In this document: positions 1-6,473 of the stretch, in pieces
Position numbering within the stretch: position 1 is the first letter of the stretch
Layout of the letters: each line of letters begins with the position of its first letter
Origin: Bacteroidales bacterium
GTDB lineage: Bacteria > Bacteroidota > Bacteroidia > Bacteroidales > UBA932
DNA length: 64,000 nucleotides
NCBI GenBank assembly: GCA_017398335.1
Contig: JAFQGK010000021.1
Span: forward strand, 1 to 64,000
Reading direction: 5' to 3'
The notes under the pieces: model-generated
Databases searched by the model: none
What the model saw: the letters and a program-made list of their open reading frames with translations, nothing else
Told to the model about the DNA's origin: nothing
Program-made: the position numbers and the translations under genes

Positions 1-14
1 ACCAGTTCGGAGGT

Positions 15-111
15 CCTGAGAAAACCTTGTGTACAGATGTAGTAATGGCAGCCCACGCTATAACGTGAGAACCATTATGCCATCCTTGTACACATATAGA
101 AATTTCTCAGG
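15..111. repeat. nested imperfect palindrome, about 97 bp
   Basis: Four inverted-repeat arms nest around a centre near position 61: CCTGAGAAA (15-23) with TTTCTCAGG (103-111), GTGTACA (29-35) with TGTACAC (87-93), TAATGG (43-48) with CCATTA (72-77), and CACG (54-57) with CGTG (64-67). The arms are seen directly. The function is unknown. It lies in the decayed integrative element, so a relic of an element's processing or transfer site, or a structured RNA, is possible. No reading frame of note covers it. Confidence 0.6.
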
Positions 112-119
112 TTTCCAAA

Positions 120-304
120 CTACAAGATAAGCATAACGCTTCGTATTTTATTCGTATGTAATGACAGTCCGTTGACTGTCAAGGACAAATTTAGGAAAAA
201 GATATGACTTTTGTATGGTTATAGTAAAATTTTGTCTCGGGTGTCTCGTCTGTCCCGCTGTCCCAGGGGCGAGACAGCGAGACATTTCGAGACAGCGGTA
301 CAGT
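120..304. repeat. non-coding stretch with GACAGTC hairpin and GAGACA inverted repeats
   Basis: No gene is seen here. The stretch contains a perfect hairpin GACAGTC-CGTT-GACTGTC (163-180). It also has a cluster of opposed 7-mers: TGTCTCG at 233 and 242, and CGAGACA at 270, 278 and 288, with two TGTCCC copies between them. The cluster lies directly downstream of the primase-like remnant on the minus strand. It could fold as a terminator-like structure or be part of an element's control region; this is inference. Confidence 0.5.
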
Positions 305-829
305 TCAGATGAGCCATTCTTCTGTGACCGGAGTGAGGTCGAAGTCGTTGATCAGGTTGTGGATTTCGGGTAAGTATTCGCTGGAGAACCATTTTTCTAG
401 TAGGATTTCAATGTCATTGCTGTCGTTGAGCTGTACTTTTCGTGGTGTGCCTGGTATGAGTCCTCCGTTCTGTTTCCATTGAATCAGGAGGTCGGCGATG
501 TCTATATGGGCTTTTCGCTGTTCTTCTGTGGCGTATCGTTGGAGGATGTCGCTGACTGTGATGTCTATTTCTGCGGCGGAGAGTTTCTCTTGGGAGAGCT
601 GGGATTTTCCTCCGGTGGCGAGCCATAGGTATTGTGGCATGAGTCCTGAGCAGATGATTGCTGTCTTTTCTGATTCGACAAGGGCTATGGGTTTGTCGGG
701 GTGTTGCGGAAATTCGTAAATACTGTTTACGATATCTTCAGAGACGTAAAATTTTAGTACAGATTTTGTTAATCCGGAAAATATATCGACATTTGCAGAG
801 TCAAGGGGAATTCGCGTAAGGGATGACAA
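305..829 (-). pseudogene. DUF6371-like (primase/toprim-type) protein remnant with internal deletions
   Basis: The frame recalls the DUF6371 proteins of Bacteroidetes mobile elements, which have an N-terminal zinc-finger part and a toprim-like core. Recognisable blocks are the stretch around FSGLTKSVLKFY, the toprim-like block PIALVESEKTAIICSGLMPQ followed by LATGG, and a tail with DIADLLIQW. The zinc-finger N-terminus is absent, the frame has no ATG (only TTG after a TAA), and spacers of the family seem missing between IYEF and PDKPIA and again after QEKL. About 174 codons remain, well short of what I recall for the family. I read it as a decayed gene with in-frame deletions. The family call rests on memory of the motifs and needs a profile search. 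Confidence 0.5.
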
Positions 830-927
830 CCCTTAACGACGCAGTTTCTTTCGCTTCGCTCAAGCGACAAGTCGATTACTTTCGTATTCGCTTCAGCAAC
901 TTCGTCGGTTTCGAGCCCCAAAGTATA

Positions 928-951
928 ACAGCCACTCTTCGGAGTGGCTGT
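928..951. terminator. hairpin with TTCG loop
   Basis: A perfect 10-bp stem ACAGCCACTC / GAGTGGCTGT closes a TTCG tetraloop. It begins 5 bp after the TAA at 957-959 that would end the extended frame of the small conserved gene on the minus strand, so it fits as that gene's terminator. The T-rich stretch is stronger on the plus side (GTTGTTTAT), so it may act in either direction. Confidence 0.6.
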
Positions 952-956
952 GTTGT

Positions 957-1343
957 TTATAAGGCTGTGATGCAATATTGCACTTTGTCACCTGTTGACT
1001 TTTGGAGTCCGACTGTCATCTTGATGTTATCCAGCTACATGATGTACATCTTTAAGAATGGTTTCTGATTCCTAGTATTCTTCTTTGCTGGCACTTCTGC
1101 AACTTTCTTGGACTTGGTCAGAAGTTCTGACAGTCTCATTACTGCTAATGTGGACTCGTACTGCCTTGCAGCTTTTTCTGCAGTCTCTGTAATCGATAGA
1201 TATTTCACCAGAATATAATCCTGCAGATCTTCGTTCCACATTTTCTTTTCAGGGTTTTCTGCGATCCACCCTGCATAGAAGTCTTTGATGATCTGGTCTC
1301 TCAACTTGACTTCTTCTCTACTGTTTCCCTGAGGTATTTCCAT
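957..1343 (-). pseudogene. small conserved Bacteroidetes element protein, interrupted by an in-frame amber codon
   Basis: An ATG at 1343 opens a frame of 102 codons that stops at TAG (1035-1037). The same frame continues past the TAG for 25 more codons (ending MTVGLQKSTGDKVQYCITAL) to a TAA at 957-959, immediately before a strong hairpin. From memory, a small uncharacterised protein found beside Bacteroides integrases has the same order of features: an N-terminal helical part with IIKDFYAGW, YESTLAVM in the middle, and a C-terminal LTVGLQ...VQYCITA. The post-stop segment therefore looks like the true C-terminus and the TAG like a nonsense mutation. Function unknown; it is possibly DNA-related because it travels with integrases. 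Confidence 0.6.
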
Positions 1344-1438
1344 GTCTTTAAGTTTTATTTTCTGCGAAGATAATTATTATCTTCTATGGTTCTTCAAAAT
1401 CGGTTTGAATTGCTTTATACCTTATAATATGTATAGGG

Positions 1439-2116
1439 CTACATTCCCCAAGCATTGTCGATGAGTTTCATGGCATCGGCTTTGGTCTTTTCTGCGATGT
1501 CAATGTATGGACGCATTGCCTTGTAGTCTGAGTGGCCGGTCCATTTCATTACGACCTGTGGCGGTACTCAGTTGGAGAGAGCAAAGCAGATGAATGTTCT
1601 TCTGGCTGCGTGTGTTCCGATGAGGGAGTATTTCGGATATGTTTCTTCAACTCGCTGACCGGCTCTGTAACATACGATGGTTATCGGAGTGGTGAATCCG
1701 CAGAGCTCGCCGAGATCCTTGAGATAGTGATTCATCTTCTGATTTGAGATTACCGGCAGGGCAAGTCCGAATGATTCCAGATGAATCTTGAAGGTATGCC
1801 AGGTCTTGAGGGTGGCTGCAGCCCACTGATTAAGTAAGTTCTCTTCTTTTACAAATTGATCAAAGAATTCGAAGATGAGTTTTACCGGAGCATCTTCTGT
1901 TGCCTCGGTAGGCGTGAGATCATCGCTTAGGGAGATGGCTGTTGCAAGTTGTTCTTTGATTTCGTCTAATATCGGACGAACTTTAAAATCATTCTCATAT
2001 TCTGAAAAATGCAGTTTGATTTTCATAATACGATTATTGATCTTGCGGGAAGGTATGCCTTTGGAGTTTGTATAGCGTACTTTGACCTGGCCGGATTCTT
2101 CCCATGCGGCAGATAT
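1439..2116 (-). pseudogene. tyrosine recombinase (integrase) pseudogene
   Basis: The frame shows the SAM-like N-terminal core-binding region (IFEFFDQFVKEE...TLKTWHTFKIHLESF) and then jumps straight to the late catalytic part: HAARRTF carries the HxxR motif, and after an in-frame TGA at 1568-1570 come MKWTGHSDYKAM and RPYIDI with the nucleophilic Tyr, ending at TAG (1439-1441). Bacteroidetes integrases are usually near 400 residues; here the middle with the first catalytic Arg is missing. The TGA replaces what is normally Gly in the ALxxGxPPQVVM region. Upstream of the ATG at 2026 the frame stays open for 30 codons to a TAA, probably the eroded N-terminus. The gene cannot encode an active enzyme. 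Confidence 0.85.
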
Positions 2117-2210
2117 TTATGGAGATTGTTATAGGAGTTTATCCTTTTTTGTTTACTGTTGGGTGTAGATAAAATTTAACTGGCATACCTGTTTGCATTA
2201 AAAGTACAAA

Positions 2211-2218
2211 CAAATTTA
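2211..2218 (-). promoter_or_regulatory. possible -7 element of the integrase remnant
   Basis: TAAATTTG on the minus strand matches the Bacteroidetes -7 consensus TAnnTTTG, about 95 bp upstream of the first open codon of the recombinase remnant. The rest of 2120-2284 is AT-rich and shows no gene. Confidence 0.3.
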
Positions 2219-2300
2219 CAAGCAGATTTGAAATATACAAGTATGTCAGGTTAGATTGTATTATGCTTATATCGCTGTATATTAAGCATATACAATACTC

Positions 2301-2341
2301 CGAAGAACTCTAAAACATGGGTTCGACTCCGACTCACACCA
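2301..2341 (+). other. tRNA/tmRNA 3'-end-like sequence, candidate attachment site
   Basis: CATGGGTTCGACTCC followed by GACTCACACCA has the T-loop signature TTCGACT and a terminal CCA (2339-2341), and a strong terminator follows at once. No matching 5' half of a tRNA or tmRNA is found in the 180 bp upstream, and the T-stem does not pair fully. I read it as the duplicated or eroded 3' end of a tRNA or tmRNA gene, the usual integration target for tyrosine recombinases, which fits the integrase remnant beside it. The intact gene would lie outside the window. Confidence 0.5.
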
Positions 2342-2379
2342 ACCCATTCAGAATCACTTCTGAGTGGGTTTTTCTTTTG
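2341..2379 (+). terminator. intrinsic terminator after the tRNA/tmRNA-like 3' end
   Basis: A 13-bp stem (2341-2353 with 2358-2370, one G-T pair) closes a TCAC loop and is followed by TTTCTTTT. This is a strong rho-independent terminator on the plus strand. It was presumably the terminator of the structural RNA gene whose 3' end precedes it. Confidence 0.8.
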
Positions 2380-2425
2380 GGGAGGGTCGAATGAGATTGC
2401 CCGGACCCGACTGAGAGTCTATAAA

Positions 2426-2466
2426 ATGAGAATGGCGCCGGCTGCAAAGCCAGACGCCATTCTCAT
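2426..2466 (-). terminator. terminator of the YegP-family gene
   Basis: A perfect 12-bp stem, ATGAGAATGGCG paired with CGCCATTCTCAT, is followed on the minus strand by TTTTATAG. It lies 16 bp after the stop codon of the YegP-like gene. Confidence 0.75.
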
Positions 2467-2482
2467 ACTACAGGGTTGCGTA

Positions 2483-2818
2483 TTAAGCAACAGTCTCGTC
2501 AACTACCTCAGCCTCAGGAGCATTCTTCATTACAGATGCGATACCATTGTCGCGAGCAGCCACGCTAGAGTACATTTCGCTCTGACCGATCACCTGACCG
2601 TTACCAGCCTTGAGAACAAAGTAAGGAGCCCCGTTCTTAGCCTCTTTGCGCTCGAAACGACCTTCGTCAGCAGCGTTCTTCTTTACTGACTCGATACCGT
2701 TCTGGCATGCAGCCTTTGTTGTGTATCCTTCACTTGCGAGAATCTCCTGTCCGTTGCTAGCCTTAAGACTGAACTGGAATTCACCGTTCTTACGAGTTGT
2801 AATTACAAATTTTCCCAT
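2483..2818 (-). CDS. YegP family protein (two DUF1508 repeats)
   Basis: A 111-residue protein made of two copies of a roughly 50-residue unit. Each has a beta-rich part (KNGEFQFSLKASNGQ, then KNGAPYFVLKAGNGQ) followed by a short helix with a conserved NGI (NGIESVKKNA, NGIASVMKNA). This is the DUF1508/YegP pattern, of unknown function though widespread and often stress-linked. There is no signal peptide, so it is cytosolic. The acidic C-terminal tail is not part of the repeat. It is a single-gene unit with its own terminator and a near-consensus promoter, next to the decayed element but itself intact. Confidence 0.9.
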   Translation of the reverse strand: MGKFVITTRKNGEFQFSLKASNGQEILASEGYTTKAACQNGIESVKKNAADEGRFERKEAKNGAPYFVLKAGNGQVIGQSEMYSSVAARDNGIASVMKNAPEAEVVDETVA

Positions 2819-2854
2819 TGTTTTAGATGTTTAGTTATTATGTATAATTGTGTA

Positions 2855-2862
2855 TAAAGTTA
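2855..2862 (-). promoter_or_regulatory. possible -7 element for the YegP-family gene
   Basis: TAACTTTA on the minus strand is a 7-of-8 match to TAnnTTTG, 37 bp upstream of the ATG, with TTG-containing sequence further upstream. Confidence 0.35.
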
Positions 2863-2903
2863 TGTCAATTTCAATAAAAACCCAAATATTCGGAAAAAAT
2901 CTT

Positions 2904-2911
2904 TAACTTTG
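2904..2911 (+). promoter_or_regulatory. -7 element for the CYTH gene
   Basis: TAACTTTG is a full match to the Bacteroidetes -7 consensus, 18 bp before the ATG at 2930, giving a short leader. Confidence 0.6.
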
Positions 2912-2929
2912 AGACTATAGCTGTAAATT

Positions 2930-3403
2930 ATGGCAAAGGAGATAGAAAGAAAATTTCTGGTATCAGGAGACTTTCGGAGTGCTTCTGCAGGTGTTGAACG
3001 TATTGTCCAGGGATATCTGTGCTCCGATCCGGAGCGAACTGTACGTGTGCGTATCAAAGGTCAGAAGGCCTTCCTTACCATCAAGGGCAGAAGTACCGCG
3101 GACGGTCTTTCCAGATATGAGTGGGAGAAGGAAATTCAGGTAGCAGAGGCAGAAGAACTGTTGAAGCTCTGCGAGAGGGGTGTGATAGAGAAAGACAGAT
3201 ATATGGTGCCTGTTCAAGGACATGTCTTTGAAGTCGATGTGTTTTATGGAGAGAATCAAGGACTTGTCATGGCTGAACTGGAACTTTCCGATGAGAGCGA
3301 GTCTTTCCATAGACCGGAGTGGCTGGGAGACGAGGTTACAGGTGACCTCAGATACTATAATTCGATGCTTCGAAATAAGCCTTACACAAAGTGGAATAAG
3401 TAA
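2930..3403 (+). CDS. CYTH domain protein (triphosphate tunnel metalloenzyme family)
   Basis: 157 residues, the length of a stand-alone CYTH domain. The family signature ExExK is at the N-terminus (EIERKFLV). Alternating basic and acidic strands of the tunnel follow: RVRIKG, AFLTIKGR, EWEKEI, FEVDVF and AELELS. Family members hydrolyse inorganic triphosphate or thiamine triphosphate, or make cAMP. The substrate here cannot be told from sequence, but short bacterial forms mostly act as triphosphatases. It is cytosolic. A full -7 element sits 18 bp upstream, and the lipocalin gene follows after 55 bp. Confidence 0.9.
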   Translation: MAKEIERKFLVSGDFRSASAGVERIVQGYLCSDPERTVRVRIKGQKAFLTIKGRSTADGLSRYEWEKEIQVAEAEELLKLCERGVIEKDRYMVPVQGHVFEVDVFYGENQGLVMAELELSDESESFHRPEWLGDEVTGDLRYYNSMLRNKPYTKWNK

Positions 3404-3458
3404 TTGCATATTTTTTGATTAGCCGGAAAGCCGTAGTGTATTTAAATTTCGGTTAATT

Positions 3459-3989
3459 ATGAAAAGTCTGATTCCAATGGTCTTGGCAGCGGTATTGTTT
3501 CCAGGCCTTCTCTGCGCCCAGTCTGGCGCGTACAACAACACTCCCGTAAGCAAATTCGATATTATGAATTATCTGGGCAAGTGGTATGAGATTGCCAGAT
3601 TTGACCATAGTTTTGAGCGCGGGATGCAAAATGTAGTCGCTGAGTATTCTCTCAGAGATGATGGAAAGATAGAAGTCATCAATTCGGGATGGAAGGATGG
3701 TAAGTTCAAATATGCGGAAGGCAAGGCGAAGCAGCCAGACAAGGACTCCGATCCAGCTCATCTCAGGGTTTCGTTTTTCATGTTCTTCTATTCGGATTAT
3801 AATATCCTGATGATCGACGATGATTATAGTGTCGCTTTGGTCGGAAGTAAAAGTCCTGACTATCTCTGGATTCTTTCACGCACTCCAAGATTGAATCAGG
3901 AAGTCATTTCCATCCTTCTCGAAGAGGCTCAGAGCCGCGGATATGACATCTCAAAGCTGATCTGGGTGGATCAGAAAATGAATCTTTAG
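3459..3989 (+). CDS. lipocalin family protein (Blc-like)
   Basis: 176 residues with a Sec signal peptide (hydrophobic to about residue 20, then AQS) and the lipocalin GxW motif in YLGKWYEIARFDHSFERGMQN. The later strands VALVGS and YLWILSRTP are also those of bacterial lipocalins. Blc-type proteins bind lysophospholipids or fatty acids at the envelope. E. coli Blc is a lipoprotein; here the only Cys in the signal region is preceded by LL, a poor lipobox, so a soluble periplasmic protein is more likely. A weak -7-like TAAATTTC lies about 10 bp upstream. Confidence 0.88.
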   Translation: MKSLIPMVLAAVLFPGLLCAQSGAYNNTPVSKFDIMNYLGKWYEIARFDHSFERGMQNVVAEYSLRDDGKIEVINSGWKDGKFKYAEGKAKQPDKDSDPAHLRVSFFMFFYSDYNILMIDDDYSVALVGSKSPDYLWILSRTPRLNQEVISILLEEAQSRGYDISKLIWVDQKMNL

Positions 3990-4032
3990 ACAAATTGCCC
4001 TCCATACTTGTTCAATATTGAAGCGAAATGCC

Positions 4033-4040
4033 TATATTTG
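4033..4040 (+). promoter_or_regulatory. -7 element for feoAB, very close to the start codon
   Basis: TATATTTG is a full consensus match ending 6 bp before the ATG at 4047. If it is used, the transcript starts at or next to the start codon. Confidence 0.5.
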
Positions 4041-4046
4041 TAGGTT

Positions 4047-6440
4047 ATGAAACTGTCAGAACTAGGTACAGGAGAGCGTGGCGTAATCGTAAAAGTCTCG
4101 GGCCACGGTGGTTTCCGAAGAAGAATCAGGGAAATGGGTTTTGTCAGGGGAAATAAGGTTAAGGTTATCCTTAATGCTCCTCTGAGAGACCCTATCGAGT
4201 ATGAAATCATCGGTTACAAGATATCCCTGCGCCGTGCAGAAGCCGCTAACATAGAAGTCATAAGTGAGAGCGAGGCAAAAAAACTGCTTACTGAGCGTGA
4301 AGCGTTGCCAGCCATTGAAACAGATGACGAATATCTTGAAAGAGAGATGACGACTCTCGCTGCCCAGAGGAGAAGGGAGATCTGCGTCGCCCTTGTCGGC
4401 AACCCGAACTGTGGAAAGACATCACTCTTCAATATGGCTTCCGGCAGTCATGAGCATGTAGGCAATTACAGCGGAGTGACAGTGGATGCGAAGGAGGGCT
4501 TCTTCGATTATCGCGGTTACCATTTCAGGATCATAGACCTTCCCGGAACCTATTCTTTGTCAGCCTATAGCCCGGAGGAACTTTATGTGAGGCGTAATCT
4601 TGTGGAGGAGACCCCGGATGTGGTGGTGAATGTGGTCGACGCCTCAAATCTTCAGCGCAATCTATATCTGACCACGCAGCTCATTGATATGAACCTCCGT
4701 GTGGTGATGGCACTCAATATGTATGACGAGCTGGTAGCCAAAGGAGACAGGCTGGATATCAGGCAGTTGGGCTATCTCCTCGGAATGCCGATAGTACCGA
4801 CCGTCAGCAGGACCGGGGAGGGAATCAATGACCTTTTTGACACCATTATCCAGATTTATGAAAATCAGGATCCCCATCTGGCGAGGCATATCCATATAAA
4901 TCATGGTTCTGAGCTTGAGCAGAGCATACGCTCCATCAAGGATCTTCTCAAGAAGAATACAGACATCAGATACAAATATTCCACCCGCTACCTTTCCATC
5001 AAGTATCTCGAGGATGATAAGGAAGTGGATGCTGTCGTAGAGTCACTTCCGAATCGCGATGAGATCATCTCTACAAGATTTCGTGAGCAGAACCGTATCA
5101 AGGAAATCCTGAATTCAAGCATAGGCTCAGCAATGATCGATGCGAAATACGCTTTTATCCAGGGGGCTCTGGCGGAGACATGGGAACCATATAAGGGCAA
5201 GAGACGGAGGAATACGATTACAGAGAAGATAGATGCTTTTGTAACCAACAGGTGGACAGCTTTCCCTTTATTCTTCATCATCCTCTATCTGGTCTTTGAA
5301 GGAACCTTCGTTCTTGGGGAATATCCGATGCGCTGGATAGAGTGGCTTGTGGCGAAGTTCGGGTCATTTGTTGCTTCAGCAATGGCGGATGGATGGTTCA
5401 AGGACCTTGTGGTGGACGGAATAGTCGGAGGTGTAGGCAGTGTGCTGGTTTTTCTTCCCAACATATTGCTCCTGTATATGTTCATATCACTTCTGGAAGA
5501 TTCCGGATATATGGCGAGGGCAGCCTTCATCATGGATCGTCTGATGCATAAGATAGGCCTGCACGGAAAGTCTTTCATTCCTATGATCATGGGATTCGGA
5601 TGCAACGTACCGGCTGTGATGGCAACGAGAACCATTGAGAGCCGCAAGAGCCGGTTCATAACCATGCTTGTTATTCCACTGATGTCATGTGCCGGCCGTA
5701 TGCCGGTGTATATACTGATTGCCGGGGCCTTCTTCCCTGAGAGTGCGGGGCTTGTGCTCCTGGGACTCTACGCGCTGGGAATCCTGCTGGCAATTGTTGC
5801 CGCAAGGATAATGAGCATCTTTTTCAAGGAGGACGATCTTCCGTTTGTGATGGAACTTCCTCCATATAGGATTCCTACTGCAAAGTCTATATTCAGGCAT
5901 ACGTGGGAGAAAGGCAGGCAGTATCTTCAGAAGATGAGCGGCATCATCCTTATCTGCTCTATGGCAATATGGTTCCTTGGCTACTTCCCTAATCACGATG
6001 CTTACGATAGTGTTCAGGAGCAGCAGGAGCATTCATTCATAGGTTATATCGGCAAGTCTATCGAACCTGTGCTCAAACCGCTCGGCTTTGATTGGAAGAT
6101 GGGTGTGGGAATTGTTGCCGGTGTAGGCGCCAAGGAATTGGTGGTGAGTACATTAGGTGTGATGTATGCAGATGATGAGCCTGTGGCGGACGGTGGCGCT
6201 TCTGCTGAAACAGCCTCTGAGGATACACGCCTGCAGAGGGCCCTTGTCAAATCAGTCACACCGGCGGGAGCTCTGGCCTATATGGTATTCATCCTTCTGT
6301 ATTTCCCTTGTATAGCTACCTTTGTAGCCATAAAGCAGGAGAGCGGAGGTTGGAAATGGGCGATCTTTACAGCTGTTTACACAATTTTCCTGGCTTGGAC
6401 CGCAGCCTTCATTACCTTTAATATAGCATCCCTCTTCTAG
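4047..6440 (+). CDS. feoB: ferrous iron transporter FeoA-FeoB fusion
   Basis: 797 residues. The first 75 or so form a FeoA (SH3-like) domain (MKLSELGTGERGVIVKV...MGFVRG). A linker leads to the FeoB G domain with G1 GNPNCGKT (118-125), G3 DLPGTYSLS and G4 NMYD, then a membrane part with two gate repeats, including GFGCNVPA near 516 and MSCAGRMPVY. FeoB brings Fe2+ across the inner membrane, and FeoA is its small partner. Fusion of the two is common in Bacteroidetes. It runs alone and converges on the efflux operon with 33 bp between stops. Confidence 0.97.
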   Translation: MKLSELGTGERGVIVKVSGHGGFRRRIREMGFVRGNKVKVILNAPLRDPIEYEIIGYKISLRRAEAANIEVISESEAKKLLTEREALPAIETDDEYLEREMTTLAAQRRREICVALVGNPNCGKTSLFNMASGSHEHVGNYSGVTVDAKEGFFDYRGYHFRIIDLPGTYSLSAYSPEELYVRRNLVEETPDVVVNVVDASNLQRNLYLTTQLIDMNLRVVMALNMYDELVAKGDRLDIRQLGYLLGMPIVPTVSRTGEGINDLFDTIIQIYENQDPHLARHIHINHGSELEQSIRSIKDLLKKNTDIRYKYSTRYLSIKYLEDDKEVDAVVESLPNRDEIISTRFREQNRIKEILNSSIGSAMIDAKYAFIQGALAETWEPYKGKRRRNTITEKIDAFVTNRWTAFPLFFIILYLVFEGTFVLGEYPMRWIEWLVAKFGSFVASAMADGWFKDLVVDGIVGGVGSVLVFLPNILLLYMFISLLEDSGYMARAAFIMDRLMHKIGLHGKSFIPMIMGFGCNVPAVMATRTIESRKSRFITMLVIPLMSCAGRMPVYILIAGAFFPESAGLVLLGLYALGILLAIVAARIMSIFFKEDDLPFVMELPPYRIPTAKSIFRHTWEKGRQYLQKMSGIILICSMAIWFLGYFPNHDAYDSVQEQQEHSFIGYIGKSIEPVLKPLGFDWKMGVGIVAGVGAKELVVSTLGVMYADDEPVADGGASAETASEDTRLQRALVKSVTPAGALAYMVFILLYFPCIATFVAIKQESGGWKWAIFTAVYTIFLAWTAAFITFNIASLF

Positions 6441-6473
6441 TCTTCTGCCCTCGCTTATCCGTGTAATGTTGCA

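Noticed and set aside
769..975. 68-codon minus-strand frame between the two element remnants
   Set aside because: It overlaps the hairpin and the end of the broken small gene, has no start context and no recognisable motif.
1366..1384. AT-rich palindrome GAAGATAA-TTA-TTATCTTC as a terminator
   Set aside because: The stem is weak and no T-run follows on either strand; it could be an operator, but nothing supports a specific role.
957..2116. Alternative genetic code reading TAG and TGA as sense
   Set aside because: TAG ends the SusA-like gene and TGA ends queH and recO in this window, and the affected genes are damaged in other ways too.
2230..2345. Complete tRNA or tmRNA gene
   Set aside because: Only a 3'-end-like piece is visible; no acceptor 5' strand, D arm or anticodon stem can be paired upstream.
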